64,000 bases of DNA from Gnetum montanum. Its lineage: Eukaryota > Streptophyta > Gnetopsida > Gnetales > Gnetaceae. The position numbers and the translations under genes are program-made. The stretch covers positions 2,614 through 66,613 of the forward strand of contig MNCI01024011.1 of assembly GCA_015680685.1 (NCBI GenBank), in the 5' to 3' direction. A model generated the notes under the pieces. That model did not search any database. It was not told the DNA's origin and saw only the letters and a list, made by a program, of their open reading frames with translations. Positions 33,986 to 46,569 of this stretch are shown piece by piece (the first letter of the stretch is position 1; every line of letters begins with the position of its first letter).

Positions 33986-34129
33986 AGAACTCTCTTAAAG
34001 TAAGTCGCATTTATTTTGTTATATAGATAGAGTTGTGCTACCAACGCTGAATTCTCATGTATCACCCAAAAAAATTTGAAAGCCTAAGTTTTCCGAGATG
34101 CATTGATTCACAAAACTCTTTACAAACTA

Positions 34130-34290
34130 ACACATAATAGCATTGTTTACGCATTAACATTGAACAAAACAAAAGTAAGAGTTGTGCATCAGCTAATTTA
34201 TGCCATTCAATGCACAACCCACGTGCACATGCTTAATTACGTAAAATTAATGCCGCTTGTGAATATCAGTCATTTTAACACCAAATGTAG
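34130..34290 (+). repeat. Dispersed repeat, copy 2 (partner 22450-22610)
   Basis: gcattaacattgaacaaaac at 34151 and gcacatgcttaatt at 34213, in the same order as the partner. Confidence 0.6.
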
Positions 34291-34828
34291 TACCTAAATA
34301 CATCCTCACGGCTTGTCAAGTCCTGCCACAGATAATGGATTGCCATTGACAAGATATTTCTTGAAAGAGCCAACCAAACAAAGATGAAACGATAGAAGCT
34401 TAGCCACTGAAATGGAAGATGCTTCTCTTATCAGAACAAGTGCCATTATTTAACGAAAGCACTGCATATGTACAGACATAAAAAAATTGAGGGTTTCGTT
34501 ACTGAAGGGGACCACCACAAAACAAAATCATAACACACAACAGAAAAGCAAGCACAGTCCAGTCCAGTCCAGCCGAGGCCAGAGTCAAAAACAAGTTTGA
34601 AAAGGGTTATCCTCCCACCTACCAGGGGAACTGGGCGTGTTCCGTGTGAACGAGATTTTTGCAGCAAATGTGTGTTTTTTTATGTTTGTTAATCTTTCGG
34701 GGCATAATTGCACAGAACGGACAACGAAAAGCCCTGTGAATTTGGATGTTGCACGGCATGAATGAAATGAATGAATGATGATGATAAGGACAGCAGCACT
34801 GATTTGGGAAAAGCGGTAATAACGCAAT
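34291..34828. other. Low-copy-looking sequence, no gene recognised
   Basis: Less AT-rich than its surroundings. Several overlapping minus-strand open frames (34446-34949) exist but none resembles a known protein. A short tandem gtccagtccagtccag lies at 34556-34571. Confidence 0.4.
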
Positions 34829-34853
34829 GGGCGTGGGCGTGGGCGTGGGCGTG
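34829..34853 (+). repeat. GGGCGT hexanucleotide microsatellite
   Basis: About four gggcgt units. It produces TPTPTP or HAHAHA runs in antisense frames, which is why those open frames look protein-like. Confidence 0.85.
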
Positions 34854-34947
34854 GCGGTCACACGTGCGTTGCTTGTTCATGCTGTTTTGTTTTTTTTTTA
34901 AAATAATTGCAAGGTTACAATATTCGCGTCCGTATCCATTTTGAATC

Positions 34948-35088
34948 ATGAATCATCAACAATCCATTGCAGTGCTCAGTTTCGCCATCATCTGCTACTT
35001 GCATGACACGCTACTATTACTATTTTTGTTTGTACTCTCTAGTAGTGGCGCTACGGACCACTTACCGCTGTGGCAAGTTAATGTATAA
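34948..35088 (+). CDS. Possible short secretory peptide or orphan first exon
   Basis: A 46-codon frame starting MNHQQSIAVLSFAIICYLHD, followed by a run TLLLLFLFVLSSSGA, which looks like a signal peptide or membrane segment ending near residue 35. A good splice acceptor (ttttttcag, 35093-35101) follows a possible donor gttaat at 35077, so this could be the first exon of a lost or interrupted gene. In phase, however, the next sequence hits TGA after three codons. No homologue recognised. Low certainty. Confidence 0.2.
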   Translation: MNHQQSIAVLSFAIICYLHDTLLLLFLFVLSSSGATDHLPLWQVNV

Positions 35089-36532
35089 TTCTATTTTTTC
35101 AGTTCCATCTGTGAAATTTCGCTGCCAAACCCCTCCATTTTCTCAGGACTATCCGGCAATAATATCTCTTGAATTTATGTATATATGATTCGTGTTTAGC
35201 AGGTCCTTCCTTGCTGGGCTGTACAGAGGAGAGCATAAATTACAGTTTCAATTCCTATCTCTACAATTTATTCATTTCTATTTTTACCTTATATTAGTTG
35301 CTGCTCATCGAGTAAGACTTGCATAGGAGACATCATGTGAGTTGCATATTCAATTATCTAACCTGAAATATATTTCTTCTCCGAATTAACAATGAATTAC
35401 TTGAAGTTCAAATACACGATTGTATCCTAAATAAATCAAAAACCGTTGAATGTATACAATCAAAATGCTTCGATGAACATAATCATCAGTCTCGTACGTT
35501 TAACCCAATAACATGAATTACCTTTATCAGGCTAACACGTCAAGAGTAATGCAGGATTTGCCAAGACTTCCTCTATTTTACCAGCCCCTTTTAAGTTGTC
35601 TAACAATTATCCTTAAAAATGATTAATCTACTTTAATTTTATAACAAAGTAATATCAAATGCCAACGCTGAAACTAAGTAAACAAATCGACCGAAATTAA
35701 AATTACGCATGTATCCAAGGCTGCAATACTTCTGCAGTAGCACGACGATCCTTCACCTCAAATACTAATTCAAACTTATTGCAGTTAATTTTCGAATATG
35801 CAGAATGATTTCTTAAATATTTTTTAGCTGGTACAATTGTATGCAACTGAAAATAATCGGTAAAACCGGCATAAATACGGTAACTTGCATTTCAAAGAAT
35901 TGCATTAATCCAAAATCTAAACCACCGTGAAGAAAGAGGACCCACCACTGAAACATGAAAACGATTTTTGAAATCAACTAAAAAGCAACATCAAAATTTG
36001 ATTTCACAAAGTGCCTGTGCTAGTAAACAATACCTTTAGTACAAAATTGGAGAAACTACAATCACCAAACTGTTTAGTTTGGTTGTCTTCGAAATTGTTA
36101 GTTCTATCCCAATGGAAAGACCAAACATTTTCCAGTTGGAAATAATATACAGTATGTACCTCTTGATGCCGAATACCTGATTGGAAGGCATTTTACCAAT
36201 CCACCTTTTTTCAATGAAGAAATCAGTCTCTTAAAATCAGCCACTCAAAACAACAAAGGACATGACAGTTAAAAACTCACAGCAATCATCTCCACGAAAA
36301 TGATTCATGTGAATCGTAAATTGCCAAAACATTATTGCTATTCCATGCCTGCCTTCAATCTATGCGAGTATACAACACCTGAGTTTGAGTTGTAAGTTCA
36401 AGGAATACATCACGCCGCAAAGTTCAAGGGAAATTGTAAAATACAGGATGTGTTTAACCACATTATTTACAGCATGTCCCTAGACACATTCAACTCACCA
36501 AGAAACTGCAAAAAAGCATCCCTGCTTAACTG
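35089..36532. other. Intergenic DNA downstream of the host gene
   Basis: No repeat family or coding signal recognised. The right end presumably includes the 3' UTR of the minus-strand gene; no canonical AATAAA was seen close to its stop. Confidence 0.4.
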
Positions 36533-39500
36533 CTAACTTGAGGTATTTAATTTTTTTTGACTCAACTTTGCGCCAGCTTGTTTATAGATAGAAAGCGGAG
36601 GAAAATCATCTTTTTTGTCGGAACTTGAAGTCGTATTGCTGCATTTGGTATTCTGTGTTTGAATTGGTAGTGGAGGAAAATCATCATCTTTCATCAGAGC
36701 ATACCTGTATGAAAGAATAGTACAAATATCGAACAATTTAAAAGATTGATTTCAGCCAAAACCAAAAAAGTTAAAAAACAAAGAGAACATTATCCATTAC
36801 CTCTGACTGTTGTCCCAACCGTTAACTTTTTGTGGTGTGCTACCATGAATATCCACATCAACCTTATTTTCTCTGCTAGAGGGCGTACCCGGCATACCCA
36901 ATGGTATAGGCCCATATGAACCAAATTCCACCTCATCTGATGGAAAACTTGTTGAAACGAGAAGATTACAAGAGTTATCCTTTGCAAAATTACTGGTACT
37001 GTTTTCATGACCAATCTCGATATCTGAAATAACTTGACCATATCTTTGGTTGAAGTCAAGATTGTTTGATGGCTGGTTCATTGCCCTAGAAGCATGATTA
37101 TCTCTATTAAAAGATATATTATTTGCTGCCTTGTTATCAAAACTGGCATTTTCAATCTCTCTTTCAGCATTTCGGTTGATGATTGATTTGTTTTTTCCAT
37201 TATTACGATATCTATGCACCTGGCTATTTGCTCGTGAAGGAAAATCATGACTGTTACTAAATCCTGGATGCTTGTTTCTATTTGAATATCTGTAAGTCCC
37301 AAATGTCTGCACAGAACAAAAAAATTTAATAAATAATATAACATGAAAAATACTAAAGCAGCTACTAGCTCAACATAATAGCACAAACATCCTAAACACT
37401 TAAACACTAATTTCAATCCTGGGCACAAATACCAAAATCAAAATTCATTAACTTTTACAAATAAAAGTCTTAAAAATAAATTTAGGAAACACTGATTTTA
37501 TCTTTAGTATTCAAGCATATGAAAAATAAGTCATACCATTGTAGGAATGAATGAGCCTGTTCCAGATGATCTTGGTTTCTGTGTTTCATCAGAGTTATAT
37601 CTTCCTGCAAAATAGACATGGTTTCCTCCACCATAAGTGGAAGGAACATTATACTGAGATATAACATTTAATCCAAAACCACCATTATTATATGAATGCA
37701 TATTCCATGGATATTGATTCGTAGATAAATACGGATTGGGTAGAATTGAGTTCTGCGATTTGACATCTTGATACTGTTTTGCACGCTTAAGGTTATCCCC
37801 GTGCACTGGATAACTTTCAAGGTTAGCTTTCAAGTTTTCCAATGCTTCAAGAACAGAACCGAACGGCTTATCATCTGAACCACACGTAGATCCTACACTT
37901 GAAATATCTGACTGGCTAACAAGATAGCTCATATTCATATTCAGCTCACTTTTAAGTAAATCTAGAACCTCGCTTTTGTGAAAAGCTTCAGTCAATATAG
38001 AACCTTGACAATAAGTTGAAATCTCTTTTAACATAGATGTCTTCGGCACAACATCGCTGGAATCACTACAATTAGAACTTCTATGCAATGATTCATCCTC
38101 ATTAGTTGAAATCTCTTTCAACATAGATGTCTTTGGCACAAAATTGCTGCAATCACTACATCTACCTCTACAATTAGATACATTTAAACCTCTGTGCAAT
38201 GATTTATCATTATTGGCAAACCTGTTACATAGAGAGCGTGAAGAGATGCAATCTTTACTCTCATTTACTAATTTGCATTCTATAATCTCAGGACTCACAC
38301 TTTTAGAAAGAATTGTACCATTGCTCTTATCTGCAGCTTCTGTGTTTTGTTGGCAAGAAGCTTGTTTAGATGTTTCATTACCAACATTTACTACATGAAT
38401 TGCTGAATTCCCTGTCAAGGCATCATTGTGACATGATTTGTCAATATCAGAACACCTTCCAGACCTACAGCAACAATTGAAATTGAACTCAGAGCAAGAA
38501 CCATTAAAATCTCTTGATTTTTTGTTTTGTTCCTGGAAATAGACACCATTTTCTTTGTCATACTGGTAAGGTAAACAATGCTGACATTCTGAGGATGCAC
38601 TGGAACAACATGACAGCTCTATCACTTCTCTTGTCTCCCTATCCTGAAAAGACCTTTTCAAAGAACATTCATCCAAAAAAAGTAACTGCACATCAGGCAA
38701 ATCAGATGATGCAATCTGGTTGTTTTCAATATTCCCATTTTTAACTGATTCTGTAGATTCTGAGCCTTCAGCAACATCTGTTCGATGATTAGAATTTTCA
38801 TAGTAACCTTTTGTGCCCAACTGCTTATAAGAATTACGAAAATCCACAGTTTCCATACAAGATTCAGTTTCTACATAGCAAAATATTGAATCTCTTACAT
38901 CTGGGCGTTGCCCATTGCCATGCCTTGCCAATACACTTGGAAAAAAGGAATCAAGATTTTTAATAATATTTTCTTCTGAAGATAAAAGTATTTTTTCCAA
39001 CTTCTTTGCTCCATATGTAAATGCACTTCGTATACGATGGAAATTTGCTGAGAATGACAATAAACCTTTGCATTAGTTAGGCAGTTGATAAATGAAAAGT
39101 CCAACAGCTAAAGCTTTAAAAAGAGTGTATAAACTCCTAAAGGTCTTACCTTAGGTGATATCATAATGGGAAAAAATATTATCCACTATAACAAAAGGCA
39201 ATGACCAAATTTGTTTAATTTTAATAAATTTACCACTTTCCTGATGCCCTCAGAACATCTAGGAATATTTGTGCAAAGCATTTTGAACAAACTGTATGGA
39301 AATTTTAGACCAACTAGCATAACAAACCTTTAATCAACATAAAATTACGGTTTTTATTTAATATCATGTAACAAAAAAACCATGTTCACCAACGAACAAA
39401 TAGTTAAAACTATCTAGTCTAGTAACAGAGCTTTCAGCATAGCTAAGTCATGGTATTTGAAAATGCTGAGTTCAATTAAGACACAAATTACATTATATAT

Positions 39501-42500
39501 TAAAAAGAAGTCATCAGCCAGAGGTTCAATATTCATCCCACCAAGCCAAGCAAAGTCTCAAACTTGACGACACATTAAACAAACCACAAAATAATAATTC
39601 AGATGAACAGTCTAGAAAACACTGGAATATCTAACAAATATATCATTAATCCAATATTCTCACTCATATACTACTACAGCTTATCCACACAACATCTTTA
39701 TAAAGGTGGTAAAAGCTATAGGAAATACAGGGTGACACCATATCATCATCATCATCATAGCTTTATCTTAACAAAATAGAGTCCTCTATGGGCTTGTCCT
39801 AACAAAATAGGGTTGCCTAAGGGTGAGTTTGGTTGAGCGAATCTGCCAATGCTGAATCTGGGGATTCAACTTTTTATACAGGAAAAAAATTGTTTGATTT
39901 TACACACAAATATCATCAGATTCTCCTGTGAACTGGCAGATACACCCACATCTATTACTTTTTTATTCTTTTCAGATTTCGTCTTCATAGGTGTAATCTA
40001 TTTGAATTTGTGAATGTTTGGACTCAACATCTACACAGATGCATGTTCCAACGTGTTACATAACCAAACACATACTAAAAGATCTTGGAGAAAGAGAGAA
40101 TGCCTGAGGAGTAGAGAATAATTGTAGTACCCATTTAGAAGAATGAAGGAAACCTTGAAATTTGTGATAACAAGCTTATGCGCCTTACTATAAGGTTATG
40201 ACAGAATAAAGAACACATTTTGCAACAATAATAAAGAGTATGCAAACTTCTTATGATATCTTCCTTTCAGAAGCAGATTTGATTCCTCTTAAAGTTGAAA
40301 CCCTTTGTCAGTTTATTGCTTATAGTTAGAAGTTAAGTCACATGGAGGAAGTAAATTATGCAAAGGAGATAATGAATGCCACACAAGAAAATGGATAGTT
40401 GCATCAAGGAAAATTATGGCTTCAATCATGGAATATTGTAATAGAGGATCTTCCTTTAAACAAAAGGCTCTTCCAGAAAACTATAAAAGAAAAATTCTTG
40501 GCTAAAGTTTGGTTGAACACATCACAGAAAAAGCATTTTTATTTACATTCTGTTAAAAAGAGGTTTGTTATCTAGTACTCAAAAGTATCTATTCTCATCA
40601 TCTCCTTATTGCAATAGGTTGTTGGATCAATTTCCCAAGAGAAGAGTGTATTTGCAGACTGTGCAAATAAAGCATAGAAGATGAAGAACATATTTTTTTA
40701 TTTTACCCATCTTTAGCTCACATTTAAATGAATTATACTATTAATTGTAATCTGCTAACTGTTTTCTTTCAAATTGCCCTATCTGCTTGGGACATTACAT
40801 CAATGATATTTTCAACTTTCTTCAAAAATATGTTGAGGCTTTGTAGCCATTCAACAAATCCTTTGTGATTACCTGAACGTAATAAAGATTTCCAGTTTCC
40901 AGTTTCCAGTTGATCATAGGTTCATTTGCAAGGGGCATATTGAGACACATACTACCTTTGGATATGGCAAAAAAATATGTTCATGAAAATAGTATTAGGC
41001 AGCTGGCTTAAAAAAAACATTCTCAAATCCTTTCACTACCTTAACAGGATGGGATAAATGCACAAAGATGGTAACGGTGAAACTACAGTAAGAGTTAGGA
41101 TAGCATCATTTTTATTTAAGAAAAAAGGAAAAGAAAAATCCAACTTCCAATAAAGGTATGACACAATGAACCAAATTAAAACTGGATAGACAAAATGGGG
41201 ACAATCCAAAGATGCACTACATGACGGAAGAATTTCAGTCAGATCAAAAGAAAAATTCTACAATGCAATAATGTATACTGCAAAGTGTTGGGTTTTATAA
41301 AAAAGTAAAAGGAACACAATGCTAGTGAGGTAAAGATGAGTACATAAAAGATGGATATAAACTGTTAAAACAAGATAGATTTAGTAGCTCTTACATCAAA
41401 AAAGATTTGGAAACAGCAACATAAGTGATAAAATGAAAGACACCCATCTTAAATGGTTTGACCATGTTTACCAAAAATCAAAAGCAAACCTAACAAACCA
41501 AGCTTGTCGTTGATGTTGAAAGATGGCAAGAAGAAGTAAGACAAAAAAGACATGGGTAAACTAGGAAACATCGATATAAAAATACTTGAAATAAGTATTG
41601 ATATGACTCTTGTAAGATGGAAATGGTGAAAAGAACCCAAAAAGCTTACCTCATATAGTTAAGGATAAGGATAAGGCTAGGATGATGATGACAACTGATC
41701 TTATGCACCACAAAGATATCTTTCTTTTCTTCAATACAATATTTCTCTATTTCTTCCACTTTATTGTCACTTGGAAAGATTTCTACAGGATTAAAACACA
41801 TGATCTAGGCAAAAAGAACTTATTTAACAGGAGTTCAAGTATATTTGCCTTCAAGAATTTTCCAAAAACATAAAGGTAAACTTACGTATAAAAAATGTTA
41901 CAGTGAACAAACTAGACATACAACCAACATAAGTGAACCAACTAGACATGCTAATTGCATCAATGAAAACTAAAGTGGCATTCATGATCATAAAATACAA
42001 GATAAAATTCTTAAATCCTCTTATGTTTAAACCAACGAATGACTTGAAACAAAATTGTATTTGTTCATTCACAATTAAATTGCCCTTATCCATTACAATT
42101 AAATGCAAGAAGAAAATATTTCTATATACATGTATTAGTTAAAAGCAAATGTGATCTCGTCAAATATCCACTAGACAAACATTGGAGACTGAGTCTTCCA
42201 TAAAATTTTCAATGTGCTTTCTAATAAGGAAAAATTCACTTCTTGTTTAAGCAAAACCTATCCATGCTCCTAGTGAAATCTGGCCCCTGCATTGCATAAA
42301 GATGTCTATTGGAAACACTCTCAAAAATAAAAAATAAAAAAACACTGCTATTAATATTATCCACAACCATGATTCATTATCACCCCTACCTTCAGCTGTT
42401 ACATCATTAATAATCGTGACATGTTGGTAGCTGTTAAAATTTGATGGTGTAAATACCATCAAAAACATTCAAGAGAAACCACCCCCACTTCCACAAACTC

Positions 42501-45194
42501 TTAAGCAACAATGAAGGATTATCATTTCAGAGATCAGTCTTTTTAGGAAGTGTTTGGCACATATCAACCAAAAAGGTAACAGGAGGTAGTTTTTCCTACA
42601 TTCGTAAAAGCATGCATAAACACTTTGAAAAAACTTATTCTTAACACAACACACTTAACCTGACAGATTCATTTTAAGGATTTTTTATCGAAAACATACA
42701 AATCAACCTTTTTTTAAAATCGTGGAATCACTATCTTATGTTAGACCTAGATTTAAACTAGTTTAGCTATATATTTATTGTATATATCTATTATTTGGTC
42801 TCAAGAGAATTTTTTATATTTTTCAAATTAAAAAATCTCAAATTGATTTTCCAAGCACAAAGTCCAGGTTACAAAGTAGTTGGCCTCTCACAAATAATAA
42901 TTCCCATGAAAAAGTTCATCTCATATCCCAGCGTTATAACGATAATTATTTATTTACATGGTAAAGTCCAACAAAAAAACATGACCAAGAAAGCTTTCCC
43001 TCATCAGTCCAACGATAAAATTATTTTACCGTGAGAAAGAAGGACTCTCTTGGACTGGGCTGGTGGCCTCTCGGTCAAAAAAATGTTCAAAGCTTTAGTT
43101 CTCAGTCTTCTAGCAATCCTCTATAAACAGAGAAGATGATTAAATGATTGTCGCCTAAAATTCTAAAATGACATTATTTCAATGTTCATCTATGTAGTAC
43201 TTTTTTTTTGTTGGACTAATTAGAATTTAGAAACAAAATCGTCACATGAAAAAGATTGTACAAAACCTTAAGCATTATTCAACTCTCCCTGGATTTCTGA
43301 AAAAGATATCGAAAATAAATTATTTGTAGTGTATGTATAAATTACTTCAATGACACACAGCGTTAAAGAAACTAAACTAAGGCATGAAAAGATAAACAAA
43401 CAAAAATAAAACACTTTTCTTGTTACGATTGTTTACTAAAGATATCATTTGCTCAAATTTTCTAAAACTGTCAAACTAACTATAAGTTATATTTTACTAA
43501 ATGAAAATTTGTTTGCCTAAGATTAGACAGAAACTTACCTTTGTTGACACTGCGCCCTAAGTTATTACCATCACGCAATGGATCAATTATATTCAAATGT
43601 TTTCTGGTTAATGATCGACTTTGATAATCATGCTCTTTTGTAAGAGAACTGTAGAGACCAATGCATCCATTCATCAACTTATTATACGCAAGTGTGTCAT
43701 TCGCAGCTCCTTCAAGTGGTTTTACTGTAAGAAAATAAAATTAGTAAAACTATGAAAGTATTAGCTCTACAATTCAATGAGAAGTTTAGCCAAAATTTAT
43801 AATTTTGGATAATAATAAGTCAAAAATTCGTACCACAAATGTTTGGTAGTGAGGAGATAGCAACAGGACCTTGTAAACTCACACAGTAATTGTCCCAATC
43901 AAACTTGCTAAAGTGTTCTAGAAATCGGTACAAAACCTGAACGCATTGTACATTTGCAAAAGATAACACTTGATTATTTTACGGAGTCTTACCTTAACAC
44001 TAAAGATAATAGAAAGAATTAGGATTCCAAAGCACAAACCTCCAATGGACCTTGCAAGGATGCATAATATAAATGAAATATGTACAGCACTAGAACCTCC
44101 AATGCGTAAGTTGAGAGAAGATTATGATGTGCACCTAAAATTCTACTCTCATAAAAACACCATGCCTTCACTAATATGATGCTACGTTTGAATAAATGAT
44201 CTTTCTGAATGAGAAAATCAACCTGTAAGATAATGTTCAATATCACTAAATCTTCCATTTCAAAATAAAATAAGAACATGGGATAATGCTAAAGAGTCAA
44301 CCTGTTCAAGAAAGCAAAGTGTGCATAGACCCCCAATCTGATTGAAAGAGATATCAACCACAATGTCCTCTACTAGACATTTCACTAGCTTAACCTGATA
44401 GACAATGTGATACATGTTCTTAATATGACATGTTACTAAGCTAAAAAAGAATATTAAAATTAATTTAAAAACAGCGAAACAAGGCAGAAGAGAAAACAAC
44501 TTCAACTTAGGCATTCATTATACAATTCAACAACTTAATCATAGTAAAGTGCGTGTATACAGAGACATGCAAATTTATCCTGTGGAAACATGCAAAAACC
44601 ACATGAAAATAAAACAAAATAATACTCCAATATTCTGTTGTACAACCTCTGCATTGATTTGCCGAACATCTCTCACTCTGAATTTAGCAGATGCGTTATT
44701 CTCCTCAGCCTCAAGTAAGGCAAACACGTCATTTGCCAATTTTTCATCGCTGTATGGACTAAAAACTGCTAAATCTATATCTCCATGAGGAAGGTAGGTT
44801 TTGAGGGGAACGGAACCAAACGCAAATACCTGTACCATTAAAATAAAAATCAATCAAACACATATCAGAAACACAATGCATGTACGTCGGTACTACATTC
44901 GTAAACCTATATTTCTCAAAAACACAAAATTTACATTCACATTAAAAATCGTTGAAATTTTCGATTAACTCATTCAACCTCATATCCAAGACGGTCTTGT
45001 ATAATATTCTCAACATATCCTATCACTTGATTTCGTTTCTGCTCCGACTTAATGCTAGGATGGATACATAAAATGATTTGGTAGGTTCGTCGCTCGGCCT
45101 TCTCCCATGCAGCACAACTACCGGGGATTGTTTCCAATTGATGAGGGTTTGTATCGCCATTAGGCTGACACAACCAGTTCTGAAGATCGGCCAT
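36533..45194 (-). CDS. PAP/OAS1 substrate-binding-domain superfamily nucleotidyltransferase, nine coding exons
   Basis: Plant family of non-canonical poly(A)-polymerase-like nucleotidyltransferases (Arabidopsis At3g51620-type, by memory). Exons on the minus strand: 45194-44979, 44829-44647, 44394-44302, 44222-44040, 43936-43834, 43724-43539, 39047-37537, 37306-36801, 36704-36533. All introns are GT-AG, the phases agree, and 3153 nt give 1050 aa with TAG stop. Residues 73-92 hold GSVPLKTYLPHGDIDL; metal ligands are D89, D91 and D147 (VVDISFNQ). Then FKRSIILVKAWCFYESRILG, the helical substrate-binding part, and KHLNIIDPLRDGNNLGRSVN near 297-316. Residues beyond about 340 are Ser/Asn/Cys-rich and look disordered, ending with two DDFPPL motifs. 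Start: MADLQNWL, as in relatives; an in-frame ATG 61 codons upstream is less likely. Substrate unknown. Key residues are intact, so probably functional. Confidence 0.9.
38014..38193 (-). repeat. Tandem duplication of 30 codons inside exon 7
   Basis: Protein residues about 607-636 and 637-666 each carry SLHR, a Ser/Asn/Cys stretch and then VPKTSMLKEIST, the last 12 residues being identical. The unit is 90 bp, so the frame is kept. It lies in the predicted disordered C-terminal region. Confidence 0.8.
39742..39758 (+). repeat. (ATC)n microsatellite
   Basis: About six atc units within intron 6. Confidence 0.85.
40260..40780 (+). pseudogene. LINE reverse-transcriptase C-terminal remnant in intron 6
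   Basis: In one frame 40587-40714 reads SIYSHHLLIAIGCWINFPRE, then ECICRLCK, stop, SIEDEEHIFLF. This fits the pattern W-x-x-I-P-R-E-E-R-x-C-x-x-C, IEDEEHFLF-x-C-P at the C-terminal zinc finger of LINE-encoded polymerases (remembered pattern). It lies antisense to the host gene. Upstream sequence to 40260 is similarly decayed coding-like DNA (LPLNKRLFQKTIKEKF near 40455). Confidence 0.5.
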
Positions 45195-45540
45195 AAAAAC
45201 CCTACTCGTTTTGCGCCCGACCTTCAGAAATCGAAAACTCAAACCAAATTCTCTATCCTCATGCAACAAACTCCATTCAACTGCTTTAGGCGACTGGAGT
45301 GATGGTAGTAAAAGAGTACCTAAAACAGCTCTCTGCAAGAAAGAATTCTGAGCGAACCCGCTGACAAAAAAATACAATAATAAAGATAATTAAATCGCAG
45401 AAGCGTGAAAAAGTTCCAATATCCTTTTTCCTCTGCTACTTGAAAAGATTGCTGTTCCAGCAAAGCGATGGTTTTTTGGCCTTTTAGGATTGGGTTTAGA
45501 ACCGATGGGAATGGTTGTTTTCCTTCTGTCTCATGCAAAT
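45195..45540 (-). promoter_or_regulatory. 5' leader of the host gene with upstream ORF
   Basis: The main frame stays open upstream to an ATG at 45377. A separate 72-codon frame begins at 45538 (MHETEGKQPFPSV) and ends at 45320. Either the leader carries an upstream ORF that could lower translation, or transcription starts inside. No convincing TATA box on the minus strand was found. Confidence 0.35.
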
Positions 45541-46425
45541 CAAACCAAAACTATTTAGAATGGGGATTTCAAACAATTTATGGGTGTATAGCTAGTCCTC
45601 GATGTGAGAAACGGTTAGCTGTCTCTCTAATAATCATATTGGCATGGGAAAATTTAGCGCACATATCTTCAAGCTTTCAAGTTTTCAAACTCGACTTGTC
45701 CTAAAATTAAGCATATAACATGCATAGGGTAAAGGTACTTCTGTTTTTTTCTTTTTTTCTTTTTGTTTTTTTGGATTATAAAAAGGGGCAAAATCGACAT
45801 GCAAAACTGTTGATGAACCACAGGTTTAGTTTCACAGACAAACACGGATCTTGAAAATATATTCCGTTTTTCGTATTAATAGCTTTGGTGTATTTTGTTT
45901 CACATAGGACATGCAATTCTAAGTTCACACAGGATTCGTGGGCATGCTTTGTAAATCTTTAAAGCTATGTGCATTGTAGAATTATTCATTTTCAAAAAAA
46001 TAAAGTGATGTAAAGCAAAGGTTTTTTTTTTCTCTAAAGGAAAGGGGCCAAAACTCAAAATAATATAACTATAATTACTTAACACAATAATCTTAAGTGA
46101 TTCAAATTAGCAATTTCTTGTTTAAATAAACAATCACTAAACCACTTGAGTTACCAATCATTAATAGGCTAAGGTCTTGTGTTTTAGATTATGCATTTTT
46201 AAGATGATAGCGAGCAAATTGCAACTTGTAGTTTGTAAATTATAGGTTTAATTCCAAGATGTATGCTAATCTAACACATTATTATACTCTATTTAAGTTT
46301 TATGATAAAATTATTTTGGCAATATGTCATTGGATACATTTAGTTAAATAGTTCAGTTGCGGTCTTAACATGTATACATTCCAATCCCATCCCCCTAGGA
46401 TCCCACAACCCACACTAAGTACAAT
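45541..46425. other. Intergenic DNA upstream of the host gene
   Basis: AT-rich. A TATA-like tataaaaagg at 45778 points to the plus strand, away from the gene. No gene recognised. The minus-strand promoter of the host gene is expected in the first part. Confidence 0.4.
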
Positions 46426-46569
46426 GGGGTGTTGGAACTCAAAACAAGTGAAACATAGGTACATCCCAAGATTTATAGAAGTTTATAACTCAGTGCTACC
46501 TAGTAGAATTGATCTTGTAATCTAGGGTTACCAAGCCAAGACCCATACCACTAAGCTAACACCTCATTA
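46426..46569 (-). mobile_element. tRNA-derived SINE, best-preserved copy
   Basis: Minus-strand reading: gaggtgttagcttagtggta (A-box TAGCTTAGTGG, fitting TRGYNNARNGG), then gattacaagatcaattc about 40 bp on (B-box-like), then the tail aacttctataaatcttggga, gtacctatgtttcac and ttgagttccaacacccc. The 144-bp length and tRNA-like promoter spacing fit a SINE transcribed by RNA polymerase III. Confidence 0.6.

Larger units (their letters stand above)
39048..43538 (-). other. Large intron 6 of the host gene (4491 bp)
   Basis: GTAAGTTT donor at 43538 and ttctcag acceptor at 39048. It separates the enzyme part from the long C-terminal exon. Contains a LINE remnant (40260-40780), an ATC microsatellite (39742-39758), a short tandem (ttccagtttccagtttccag, 40900-40919) and otherwise AT-rich DNA. 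The other introns are 79-252 bp. Confidence 0.85.

Noticed and set aside
34585-34949. Overlapping minus-strand ORFs with TPTPTP and HAHAHA runs
   Set aside because: The runs come from the GGGCGT microsatellite; three frames open at once argue against coding.
36790-37428. Minus-strand ORFs overlapping exon 8 of the host gene
   Set aside because: Shadow frames of exon 8 and of intron 7; the exon 8 frame fits splice phases and the protein.
39720-40250. Possible alternative exons in intron 6
   Set aside because: No open frame with matching phase; exons 6 and 7 join directly in the family.
45195-45377. Start of the host protein at the upstream ATG (45377)
   Set aside because: The family begins with a short leader before the conserved part; MADLQNWL at 45194 fits, and the extra 61 residues match nothing known to me.
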